Positions 1 to 6,627 are shown, numbered from the stretch's first letter. The stretch: 6,943 bases of DNA from Thermoplasmata archaeon (GCA_021826835.1 JAKAYH010000121.1:1-6943); one strand, 5' to 3'. The notes: generated from the sequence alone by a model not told the origin. Program-made: numbers and translations.

Positions 1-236
1 AAATGCCTAATTCTAATTTGCCAATCTGTATTTCTAAAAGTCAGTATTCTTTCCATGGAAATAAGCCAAACAGCTCTGATAATAACCTTAAAATCAATGA
101 TGTTAAGGTCAATTCTGGCTCTGGATTGATCATTGCATATTCTGGAGATATCATGACAATGCCTGGCTTGCCAGAAATTCCAGCAGCCTGCAACATAAAT
201 ATAGATAAGTTTGGAGTGATCTCTAATTTAGTTTAA
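1..236 (+). CDS. fhs: Formate-tetrahydrofolate ligase, C-terminal fragment (cut by window start)
   Basis: This is the last 78 or so codons of formate-tetrahydrofolate ligase (10-formyl-THF synthetase), a cytosolic enzyme that joins formate to tetrahydrofolate using ATP in one-carbon metabolism. The identification rests on the very conserved family C terminus: an LPICISKSQYSF stretch near the start of the fragment, then a GDIMTMPGLPEIPAA block, then a short tail ending in NLV where the family usually ends in a G-I-x-G-L-F-like tail. The frame is open at the window edge, so the ATG at position 3 is an internal methionine and the true start, some 480 codons upstream, is not visible. The gene ends in TAA at 234-236. 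It converges on the defence operon and belongs to the host background. The family call is secure; nothing can be said about the rest of the protein. Confidence 0.93.
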   Translation, partial: MPNSNLPICISKSQYSFHGNKPNSSDNNLKINDVKVNSGSGLIIAYSGDIMTMPGLPEIPAACNINIDKFGVISNLV

Positions 237-279
237 TTTATTATAAATATTACTGATTTTAGGAATTATATACTTAACC

Positions 280-294
280 GACTGTTTTTATTGA
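280..294 (+). repeat. Left copy of border inverted repeat
   Basis: The sequence GACTGTTTTTATTGA at 280-294 matches GACTGTTTATTGA read on the minus strand at 6640-6628, with 13 identical bases and a 2-nt difference in the length of the T-run. The left copy begins 44 nt after the fhs stop. The two copies face each other across the four-gene cassette, as terminal inverted repeats would. Each also lies just downstream of a flanking gene, in that gene's sense direction and T-rich, so a shared transcription-termination motif is an equally good reading. Confidence 0.35.
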
Positions 295-298
295 AAAG
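289..298 (+). repeat. Left copy of 10-bp direct repeat flanking the cassette
   Basis: TATTGAAAAG at 289-298 recurs exactly, in the same orientation, at 6531-6540 on the other side of the four-gene cassette. Ten AT-rich bases could coincide by chance in two gaps of this size. The position at both edges makes a target duplication or attachment core worth considering. Confidence 0.25.
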
Positions 299-325
299 AA
301 ATATGAAGTCGGTATTTGTAAAAAA

Positions 326-1291
326 TTAATTCCATTTAGATAGCCAATCATCAAGATCAGGAATATTTATGCAGGGAGTTGTAGAAAGATCAATTTGATA
401 ATGGGTCTTGGAGACACCCGATGGTTCCGGTTCCCCAAAATGAGGAATTTTATTAGCCCAAAAAAGAGATAAGGATCTTTCAGCTTCTAAAGCATCAAAT
501 ATAGGCCCCAATTCATCTTGACTTTCCATTTTTGATATTCTTTCTGCCTTGACAAGTTTAACCAGGTCGCTTTCGCTGTTAATATTATTTTTTGCTATGT
601 TTAATAAATCTCTTAAACTTATTCCTGAATCTTCATATCTAAGCATGATCGAAGCTACAATGATCTCCTCACCCTCGAAAGAGTATACTTGGCGATGAGA
701 GAATTGATGGATTCTTTCACTCCCAGTGGTTGTTTTAACTTCTACGCGTTTATCAGATGATGAAAAGTCAAATTTTCTAGACGGTTCGCTATGCCAATAT
801 GGAAGCCAAAATTTGAACCCCTTAACTTGACTCATAAAAAAAAGTTCACCCCATAATCCCTGTCTTTCAGTAATTACATCATTTGAAGGATTAATTGAAA
901 ACAACTTTGAAACTGAGAGAAAAAAGGTTAAGAGATCTGATCTTTTAATTTTATTATCATGGATAAAACCTAAGAAACCACCGATGAGTGATAAAAATGT
1001 GTGTACATCAATATCAACATTTGACTCACATATAAGTAAGTCTAACTTTTCAATTATTGGCGGCATTCCAGAAATTGATATCTTATACTCATTACCGAGT
1101 TGGAGTGATATATGAGTGGTTCTCATACTTGGACCTAAGGATTTATCCAAACTGCAATCTACAAAAAGGGAAGGCCATCCAGATGTATTTACTCCGATGT
1201 ATGAGCCTAAAAAACCAGAAATAGGAACTACCTTGAAAGTGTGTTCAAAATTGTCACCCTTCAATTGGCTAAAAAGATCTTCAATATTCAT
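326..1291 (-). CDS. PD-(D/E)XK nuclease of the DUF4420 type (restriction subunit)
   Basis: This 321-residue protein is probably the DNA-cutting subunit of the system. Its middle carries a restriction-endonuclease-like core: a helix GLWGELFFM (145-153) with acidic E149, then KFDF with D175, then VEVK with E184 and K186, the D-x8-E-x-K signature of the PD-(D/E)XK superfamily. This is followed by TTTGSERIHQFS, a pattern I recall from the DUF4420 family (PF14390). The N-terminal 140 residues are a beta-rich region without a recognised motif. No signal peptide or membrane segment is seen. The ATG at 1291 is preferred because GAGG lies 8 nt upstream (1303-1300). An ATG at 1312 adds seven residues (MLLEERK) and has AGGGGA only about 3 nt upstream. 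The gene overlaps the end of the Z1 gene by 11 nt (32 nt from the alternative start), so the two are probably translated together. It is the last gene of the operon. Catalytic residues are intact; sequence specificity is unknown. Confidence 0.85.
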   Translation of the reverse strand: MNIEDLFSQLKGDNFEHTFKVVPISGFLGSYIGVNTSGWPSLFVDCSLDKSLGPSMRTTHISLQLGNEYKISISGMPPIIEKLDLLICESNVDIDVHTFLSLIGGFLGFIHDNKIKRSDLLTFFLSVSKLFSINPSNDVITERQGLWGELFFMSQVKGFKFWLPYWHSEPSRKFDFSSSDKRVEVKTTTGSERIHQFSHRQVYSFEGEEIIVASIMLRYEDSGISLRDLLNIAKNNINSESDLVKLVKAERISKMESQDELGPIFDALEAERSLSLFWANKIPHFGEPEPSGVSKTHYQIDLSTTPCINIPDLDDWLSKWN

Positions 1292-3431
1292 TTTCCGTTC
1301 CTCTAACAACATAATCCCCTAAGATATAGTTAGAGTTATCTTCTGGTATATAGACTGCAAAGGATGTTGAAACTATAGTCCTTGGATCGGTTTCCCTTAA
1401 TCTTGGTGCAATTATATGAACTTGAAATTGTGGCTTCCCATCATGGATATATCTATCTCCGAGATAATTCGCACTTTCTCCTGAGAAAGGTTCAACTTTA
1501 TCATCAGTCTTTGTTCTGTCCTCAATATTTCCATTCCTCATTAGAAGCAAATCGATTGTTTCCAGTTTTCTAGAACTGCTAAGACGTGACAAATATTCTA
1601 TGACATATTCATTTTCCCAATCTGTTTTACTTGAAACTACATTATTAAGAAGTTCTAAGACTAACTCCATTGGACAATTCTTAATGACAGAGTGCTCAAT
1701 AGATCCATATTCCTTTTGGATAGCTTGATGTCGCCAGAAAAATTCCTTAACATATATTACGTTTTTTTCTGCACTGGAAAAATCCTCTATGAGTTTATGT
1801 TGAATTTTCCAACCCTTGATTTGGAATTTTTTATAATGTGCAACGTTTTTTCTAGTAGGATTTAGCTTTGCATCATAGTCCAATTCAAACATCCTTGGCC
1901 ATTTTCTAATTGGAATTCCTGAATCAGAGTATCTTGATAGTGAATCCCAAAAGTCATTCTCGTGACGTAACAATACCTTGTAATCTTCCTTCAACTGTCC
2001 TGTTAAAAAAATTCTGCATACATCAAGATATTTTTTCTTATATCCAAACCAACGTGCTCTTTGCTCAAGAGTATCCGCATTTGTGTCGTTCATTGCCCTT
2101 CTAGTTATGTATGTGACTGCTAACCCCCTAATTGTCAGCCCTCTTCCAAGCATGTTTCCACCTACAAAAATATTGTTTCCTAACTTAATTGGTGTGCTTA
2201 GAGGGTCTCTCCCAGTTGGAAGGCTGTTAACCATCCAGATTTCTAACTGCCATAGCTCGTATAAGAGTCCATCCTTTACTTCGGACCAACTTGGAATAGG
2301 ATTTACGGTAGGAATTAATTTTTCATAAGCGGTAAAGAATAATTTAAGAAGTGATTGTTTTTCAGGATCAGTATCGACATTATTTAACGTAATTCTCCAA
2401 TCCCGAATAATATCTTCTTTCACAATCTTGTAAGATTTGTCGTGTTCAGATTTTAAACTACTATTGTGAATAAGCATCGAATGCCAGTCCATATCTCCCC
2501 TTTTATGCCTTATAACAGCCCCTACAAAAAATATAGCGATGGCAAGACGCAGAGAATCGTTAATTGTTGAACCACCATTTTCTGCATCGATAATTGGAAT
2601 TTCTTGCACAAATTCATTTATCGATTCACCAAAAAAAGTAGATCCTCCGCAATAACCACTACCTGGATTAATTAATATTCCAAAGTCGGGAGAAAGTGAA
2701 TCAATTCCTTCCAATAATAAATTTGCCTCGGGAGTTGCTGTGTAGGCAATATAAGCATGAATCTTTAATATATCCCTTAACAATCGAATGCTCTTATAGA
2801 CGGAAGATTCTTTCTTTTTCCTAAACATAGTATTAAGAGAAGCTTCATCACCCTCATCATCTATGATTAATATTGGGCAAGTATTGATATCTTTTTGAGA
2901 AAATATTTCATAAATATCTTTGATCCTGTTTTGTCTCTTAAGGGCAACTATAAGGGCATATTTTTTAGAATGATATTTGTTAGAGTGAAGTACACTTTCA
3001 ATAACTTGAGAATCTACTGAACTTGTTGGATTTTTAAATGGAGTAATATTTGGTCGTTCTCCTACAAGATCTTTGAGAAGACGAGCATATGTTTGTTCAA
3101 GTAATGGGGTCTTTGTTCCTGCTAAGACAATAACTACGCCATATCCATTATCATATGCTAATGCTACAAGCACTGAATAGGAAAGAGTCTTTCCACTCTG
3201 AACCTTCCCAATAGCTAAACCGGTAGACGAGCCTGAAGGTGATAGTGGATTGGGACATTGCCCTAAAATATTGGCGGCAGTTTTAACGATCCCTTCCCAA
3301 TCTTCTTCACTGACTTCTGCAGAATATTTATTTCTAATATGAGACAGTTCTTCTCCTTCAATATTAACAACCCATGGTTGAAATGATGAATTGTTCGTCG
3401 GATCTATTCCAAATGCGTTAGAGTCCATCAT
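1281..3431 (-). CDS. Z1-domain superfamily II ATPase/helicase-like protein
   Basis: This 716-residue DNA-dependent ATPase of the Z1 type (PF10593) is expected to remodel or translocate along DNA for the restriction complex. Motifs appear in helicase order: Walker A GKVQSGKT (75-82); motif Ia VIVLAGTKTPLLEQT (100-114); an extended Walker B, ILIIDDEGDEAS (187-198); motif III AYTATPEANLL (229-239); then the Z1 hallmarks GGNMLGRGLTIRGL (424-437) and DTLEQRARWFGY (453-464), the last likely supplying the arginine finger. The 240-420 interval and the region after about 600 have no motif I recognise. All catalytic residues are present. GGTGAGGA stands directly before tandem ATG codons at 3431 and 3428; the second has the more usual ribosome-site spacing (6 nt after GGTGA against 3). 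The start overlaps the GHKL gene by 14 nt and the end overlaps the nuclease gene, so the gene is translationally coupled on both sides. The family call is strong; the mechanism comes from family context. Confidence 0.92.
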   Translation of the reverse strand: MMDSNAFGIDPTNNSSFQPWVVNIEGEELSHIRNKYSAEVSEEDWEGIVKTAANILGQCPNPLSPSGSSTGLAIGKVQSGKTLSYSVLVALAYDNGYGVVIVLAGTKTPLLEQTYARLLKDLVGERPNITPFKNPTSSVDSQVIESVLHSNKYHSKKYALIVALKRQNRIKDIYEIFSQKDINTCPILIIDDEGDEASLNTMFRKKKESSVYKSIRLLRDILKIHAYIAYTATPEANLLLEGIDSLSPDFGILINPGSGYCGGSTFFGESINEFVQEIPIIDAENGGSTINDSLRLAIAIFFVGAVIRHKRGDMDWHSMLIHNSSLKSEHDKSYKIVKEDIIRDWRITLNNVDTDPEKQSLLKLFFTAYEKLIPTVNPIPSWSEVKDGLLYELWQLEIWMVNSLPTGRDPLSTPIKLGNNIFVGGNMLGRGLTIRGLAVTYITRRAMNDTNADTLEQRARWFGYKKKYLDVCRIFLTGQLKEDYKVLLRHENDFWDSLSRYSDSGIPIRKWPRMFELDYDAKLNPTRKNVAHYKKFQIKGWKIQHKLIEDFSSAEKNVIYVKEFFWRHQAIQKEYGSIEHSVIKNCPMELVLELLNNVVSSKTDWENEYVIEYLSRLSSSRKLETIDLLLMRNGNIEDRTKTDDKVEPFSGESANYLGDRYIHDGKPQFQVHIIAPRLRETDPRTIVSTSFAVYIPEDNSNYILGDYVVRGTENEY
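1298..1304 (-). promoter_or_regulatory. Ribosome binding site of the nuclease gene
   Basis: AGAGGAA on the minus strand (1304 to 1298) lies 8 nt (measured from GAGG) before the ATG at 1291, inside the 3' end of the Z1 gene. This is normal spacing and decides for the shorter nuclease over the ATG at 1312. Confidence 0.5.
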
Positions 3432-4992
3432 TCCTCACCAACTCTGATGCTTTTCTAAGTACAGAGTTCATTTTTGTTCTTATCTCGCCAGGTGAGACTA
3501 GCCCGTTTATTGCAGAATTCCTCGCCAATTTTTCAGCGAGGGCAAGGGCTATTACAAACTTGTGAAGAACTTGTAAATTAGCCCCATTTTCAAGAAATTC
3601 AGAGAAGAAGGAATTTGCCATGTTTAGATATATATTAATTAGATTTTCCTGCGGATAATCAACACTCATCCAATTTGCATCGCTCAATTGATCTTGCCAA
3701 TAAAGCCGAAAAGTCAAGTTAGAGGAACCTAAAAAGAGGTTAAATTCAATTGGGGTATCGCTAACAGATTCAAGTTTCTTTGTATCCTCTACCTGTACAG
3801 ATATAGGTTTTTGAGTTGTAGGAAATTCCATCTCCTCTATAATTGCTTCTTCAAATTTTTTATCCGAAAATAATTTTTTTATAGGTTCAGAACTAAATAC
3901 CATTTCAGTTTTATCTAAAGGTTTATTTCTTTCTCTATGGCCTTCTGCTTTTTCCATATATTCTTGGCAATTTGATCTTAACTCGGAAATAAATAATTCC
4001 TCAAGATCTCCTGACCAGTCAAATGCATCCTTGGCTTGTGTGACTGGCCAATCATTCATATGGAGTTCTCCCACCAGTCTTTGTGATCTAAAAGAGTTTG
4101 CTTGACCAAATATCTCAGTAGGTTTGTATCCCTCACCCGGTCCACCAATAATAACTCTTCCTCTCCTTAATAACGCAAATCCTGCATCACGTTGACTACC
4201 AGGAATCATAATTCCCACCCAACCACTAGCATTTAAATAATTAGATGTTATCGGATTTTGTATCTTGATAGAAATATCTCTTTTCCATAAAGTCTGTTTT
4301 TCGCTGCCATGATCTTCTGTAAGCAATGGTGGTTCCTTGAAACTTAATGGTTCTCCATTCCACAATATTTCAACCTCCTTCGTTCGAAGGTCTTCTCTAT
4401 AAATACTTCCAAGTTGATCCTTAATTCTTCCAAGAGTTCTTCCTTTTAATGGTTTATATAACTGTTCAATTTTTATCTCTGTGAAGTGGGTTTTTTCATC
4501 AGTAAATCGTTGTACAACTTCTATTTCTTCAGATTTTTTAATTGCAAGATCAGGTACATGTACAGAGATTTGTAATTCACGAGATGATCCAAGCATAGTG
4601 GTTCTAATACTCCATTTTCTCCCGAACCAGCATGCTGCAGTCTTTAGTCCCATCCCAAATTCACATCTTCCAGTATTGTTACGAGGAGGACTGTTTAACA
4701 TTACTGCTCTTCTTAAATCGTCTAATTCCATACCATTTGCGTTGTCAAAAATCACCAAAGAATTCTGCTCATCATCATAATTAATTACTATTCTTAATTT
4801 TTTGAACTTTTCCCCCTCATATGCTTTTATTAGAGAAACCTTATTGTTGTAGTAACTTTGTGTGGAGTTATCAACGAATTCTGCTATGGCGTACCAAGGT
4901 TTATAGCTAAGCCTTTGATATGTTGCATATACTCCTGAATCTGGCCTCACACTAATTGTTTCATTTTCTAATCTTTCTACATCAACTGACAT
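3418..4992 (-). CDS. GHKL ATPase of the MORC/paraMORC type (restriction-modification associated)
   Basis: This 524-residue ATPase combines a GHKL (gyrase, Hsp90, histidine kinase, MutL) nucleotide-binding domain with an S5-like transducer domain. The N box AIAEFVDNSTQS (35-46) holds the predicted catalytic E38 and the Mg-binding N42. The G1 box is DNANGM (83-88), and the G2/lid box GRCEFGMGLKTAACWFG (108-124) has the usual G-x-G-x-K. The S5-like half includes LGSIYRE (194-200) and ends near VTQAKDAFDW (317-326), whose K321 sits where MutL/gyrase/MORC proteins put the lysine that touches the ATP gamma-phosphate. The remaining 200 residues match nothing I recognise. Prokaryotic MORC-like ATPases are known from restriction-modification loci. 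Clamp-like DNA binding gated by ATP dimerisation is inferred from MutL and MORC. A GTG at 5001 overlaps the methyltransferase stop (GTGA), but GGAGAA at 5007-5002 suits the ATG at 4992 better. The G1 box has A for the usual first G (DxGxG). Confidence 0.88.
   Translation of the reverse strand: MSVDVERLENETISVRPDSGVYATYQRLSYKPWYAIAEFVDNSTQSYYNNKVSLIKAYEGEKFKKLRIVINYDDEQNSLVIFDNANGMELDDLRRAVMLNSPPRNNTGRCEFGMGLKTAACWFGRKWSIRTTMLGSSRELQISVHVPDLAIKKSEEIEVVQRFTDEKTHFTEIKIEQLYKPLKGRTLGRIKDQLGSIYREDLRTKEVEILWNGEPLSFKEPPLLTEDHGSEKQTLWKRDISIKIQNPITSNYLNASGWVGIMIPGSQRDAGFALLRRGRVIIGGPGEGYKPTEIFGQANSFRSQRLVGELHMNDWPVTQAKDAFDWSGDLEELFISELRSNCQEYMEKAEGHRERNKPLDKTEMVFSSEPIKKLFSDKKFEEAIIEEMEFPTTQKPISVQVEDTKKLESVSDTPIEFNLFLGSSNLTFRLYWQDQLSDANWMSVDYPQENLINIYLNMANSFFSEFLENGANLQVLHKFVIALALAEKLARNSAINGLVSPGEIRTKMNSVLRKASELVRNDGL
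3432..3439 (-). promoter_or_regulatory. Ribosome binding site of the Z1 gene
   Basis: On the minus strand GGTGAGGA (3439 to 3432) abuts the tandem ATG ATG of the Z1 gene. GGTGA is a typical archaeal Shine-Dalgarno core. It lies inside the last codons of the GHKL gene, which supports coupled translation. Its 6-nt distance to the second ATG (3428) favours that codon. Confidence 0.6.
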
Positions 4993-4997
4993 TATAT

Positions 4998-6464
4998 TCA
5001 CTTCTCCATAATTGTAGGTTCACTTACTACGTTCTCATTCCATATTTGTTTTTTTGAGTATTGCTGTACATGATTCTTTTTTTCAGCCATACCCACGAGT
5101 GCATTTGCAACTATATTAGCAACTTCCACGTTTACAGCATTCCCGAGAGAAGAATAAGCCCTGGACAAAGTTGACGGTAAGAAATTTAATTGTTCCATAC
5201 TTTGCAATCTCTTGCACTCCAATGGTGTAATGTATCTGTTTTCCCACATAACTATTGGAACTTGAGACATGTTCATTGCTACGAGAGCAGGAGAGGTATT
5301 TGGGCGTTTTACCCTGATTCCAGAAGGCCTTAGTTGAATCACATAATTTGTTAAACTTCTATTTTCATCTAGTGGATTTTTCTTATGACAATTCCATTCA
5401 AATTTTTGAAAACTTGGGACAAATTTCTGTACCTTTTCAGCCCAAGTTCGTAGATCTTGCTCATACTTTAAAAATAAATTTCTACTATTTTTTATGTATT
5501 TGACCTTCCAATCTGGGAATTTTGCATTAGATCTTGCATATCGTGGAAGCATACATAGCAATTCTTCTTTGGTTGATGCAATATTTAATTCTTTACCAAA
5601 TGATCCTTTATATTTTCTCAACTCGTCTAAAGACAATTCAAAAGGTGGTTTATCTTCAAATGGGTAAGTAGCTCCATACTCCATTGCCCAAAGAGGAAGT
5701 GGTATGTGTTCACTTTTTGGTATAATGTTCAAAAATTCTTGCCATGTTTCAATTTTTTGTTTCAGTTCTAACGAGATATTCCTAACATCGCTAGAATTAG
5801 TAGATAAAACTGACTTCAAATTTAAATCAAATTTCCTAGAATCTCGTACATTTTTAATTTTTTTTGAAATATCAACTAACGGAGAGAGACTTGCTACGAT
5901 ATATACCCTATACCTCACCTGTGGAATACCAAATTGGTGAGGTGAAATTTCCTCTATGTCAACAAAATATCCTTGATTTTCAAGTTCCTTCTTAATAATT
6001 GACCAACTTCGTCCATTTCCGTGATTCTTAAGATTGGGAACATTTTCAAGGATGATATAGTGTGGTTTGTGAAAATTAACAACCTTTAATATTTGTTGAT
6101 ATAAATCCCCCAATTTTGGATGATCCAATCCAGCTTGTGCTCCCGCCTTTGAAAACGGTTGGCATGGAAAACCTGCACACAAAATATCATGACTTGGAAT
6201 GTCAGCGGGATGTATATCCCTAATATCTCCTGAACAATTCATTCCAAAATTTTTATTGTACAAATCCCGTAATTCAACATCTATCTCTGATGCGAAAACA
6301 CATTCGTGCCCTAATCTATCAAGGGCTAAATGAAAACCCCCCAGCCCCGCAAAGAGATCTATAAATTTCACAAAATTACAACGTGTTTTTATTGATAAAA
6401 TTTTCGTTTTGAATAGGTTTGGAAGGCGATTATTTTGTAACAAATCTTTATATTTTCTAACCAA
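4998..6464 (-). CDS. dcm: C5-cytosine DNA methyltransferase (Dcm family)
   Basis: This enzyme transfers a methyl group from S-adenosylmethionine to carbon 5 of cytosine in a specific site, protecting host DNA from the nuclease of the same operon. On the longest frame (488 residues, TTG at 6464) the motifs run in canonical order: motif I FIDLFAGLGGFHLAL (34-48, AdoMet binding), motif IV GFPCQPFSKAG (98-108, catalytic C101), motif VI ENV (140-142), motif VIII QVRYRVYIV (182-190), motif IX RPNTSPALVAM (387-397) and motif X GNAVNVEV (441-448). The 195 residues between VIII and IX form the target-recognition region and are long for a single-specificity enzyme. Start is uncertain: a GTG at 6371 (residue 32) would give a 457-residue protein beginning [M]KFIDLFAG, the usual family N terminus; neither start has a Shine-Dalgarno. 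It is the first gene of the operon, and its TGA overlaps a GTG of the GHKL gene. All catalytic motifs are intact; target site unknown. The gene symbol is generic for the family. Confidence 0.93.
   Translation of the reverse strand: MVRKYKDLLQNNRLPNLFKTKILSIKTRCNFVKFIDLFAGLGGFHLALDRLGHECVFASEIDVELRDLYNKNFGMNCSGDIRDIHPADIPSHDILCAGFPCQPFSKAGAQAGLDHPKLGDLYQQILKVVNFHKPHYIILENVPNLKNHGNGRSWSIIKKELENQGYFVDIEEISPHQFGIPQVRYRVYIVASLSPLVDISKKIKNVRDSRKFDLNLKSVLSTNSSDVRNISLELKQKIETWQEFLNIIPKSEHIPLPLWAMEYGATYPFEDKPPFELSLDELRKYKGSFGKELNIASTKEELLCMLPRYARSNAKFPDWKVKYIKNSRNLFLKYEQDLRTWAEKVQKFVPSFQKFEWNCHKKNPLDENRSLTNYVIQLRPSGIRVKRPNTSPALVAMNMSQVPIVMWENRYITPLECKRLQSMEQLNFLPSTLSRAYSSLGNAVNVEVANIVANALVGMAEKKNHVQQYSKKQIWNENVVSEPTIMEK
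5002..5007 (-). promoter_or_regulatory. Ribosome binding site of the GHKL ATPase gene
   Basis: GGAGAA on the minus strand (5007 to 5002) lies directly before the GTG at 5001, which is too close to serve it, and 9 nt before the ATG at 4992. It therefore argues for the ATG. The site falls in the last codons of the methyltransferase gene. Confidence 0.5.
6392..6400 (-). promoter_or_regulatory. Possible TATA-like element before the GTG start of the methyltransferase
   Basis: On the minus strand TTTTATCAA (6400 to 6392), preceded by an A-run, lies 21-29 nt upstream of the GTG at 6371. That is where an archaeal TATA box with its BRE would sit for a leaderless transcript beginning at that GTG. The match to consensus is only moderate and AT-rich DNA gives such matches often. 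If real, it would place the start at 6371. Confidence 0.22.
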
Positions 6465-6515
6465 GCAATGTTAGAAAAAGAACAAATAGTTGTCTTTTCA
6501 CAGATTGACTACTTC

Positions 6516-6528
6516 TATCATAATGATA
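6516..6528. promoter_or_regulatory. Perfect palindrome TATCAT-A-ATGATA, candidate operator
   Basis: Two 6-bp arms, TATCAT (6516-6521) and ATGATA (6523-6528), are exactly complementary around a single central base. The site is 52-64 nt upstream of the TTG at 6464. TATCATT recurs as a half-site at 6557-6563, about 41 bp away, or close to four helical turns. Size and symmetry fit a dimeric repressor operator. No regulator gene is present in the window, so any regulator is encoded elsewhere. Confidence 0.35.
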
Positions 6529-6530
6529 AC

Positions 6531-6540
6531 TATTGAAAAG
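6531..6540 (+). repeat. Right copy of 10-bp direct repeat flanking the cassette
   Basis: TATTGAAAAG, identical and co-oriented with 289-298. The last seven bases also form the right arm of the CTTTTCA/TGAAAAG pair with 6494-6500, so the element may instead belong to the operon control region. Confidence 0.25.
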
Positions 6541-6627
6541 CACTAAGGTTTTTCCCTATCATTTGTCATTATTATTTTAATCCCATTTTTTTGTAGTTGG
6601 AAATTTGATAATAAGAATAAGGTTGTA

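Larger units (their letters stand above)
277..313. repeat. 7-bp perfect inverted repeat in convergent gap
   Basis: ACCGACT (277-283) is exactly complementary to AGTCGGT (307-313) across a 23-nt loop. It is notable because these are among the few GC-containing stretches in this AT-rich gap. It could be a protein-binding site, a weak bidirectional terminator or chance. Its left arm overlaps the start of the sequence that recurs inverted at the other edge of the cassette (280-294 and 6628-6640). Confidence 0.4.
237..325. terminator. Convergent intergenic gap with T-run and small hairpin
   Basis: This 89-bp AT-rich gap separates the 3' ends of fhs (+) and the nuclease gene (-). On the minus strand the nuclease stop codon is followed at once by six T (325 to 320). 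On the plus strand a T5 run lies at 285-289. A perfect 7-bp inverted repeat, ACCGACT at 277-283 and AGTCGGT at 307-313, spans a 23-nt loop. T-runs alone can end transcription in archaea, so the gap plausibly ends both units. The hairpin is too short and too widely looped to be a typical bacterial intrinsic terminator. No gene is visible here. Confidence 0.35.

Noticed and set aside
1116..1322. Open frame on the plus strand, 68 codons
   Set aside because: It lies wholly opposite the nuclease and Z1 genes, has no ribosome site and shows no protein motif; it is a shadow frame.
1382..2328. Several plus-strand open frames of 63-81 codons
   Set aside because: All are antisense to the Z1 gene, whose motifs are conserved in the other strand; no independent support.
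4481..4780. Open frame on the plus strand, 99 codons
   Set aside because: Antisense to the conserved GHKL nucleotide-binding domain, which explains its length; no recognisable product.
5704..5940. Open frame on the plus strand, 78 codons
   Set aside because: Antisense to the methyltransferase between motifs VIII and IX; no start signal or family match.
326..6464. DISARM or BREX system
   Set aside because: DISARM needs DrmA helicase, DrmB and a PLD nuclease DrmC; BREX needs PglZ, BrxC and others. Neither set is present, while the Z1, GHKL and DUF4420 signatures are clear.
4998..6464. Orphan housekeeping Dcm
   Set aside because: The overlapping stop/start with the GHKL gene and the tight operon tie it to the restriction genes.
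6583..6590. T7 run as a rho-independent terminator
   Set aside because: It is on the plus strand where no upstream gene is transcribed, and no GC-rich stem precedes it.
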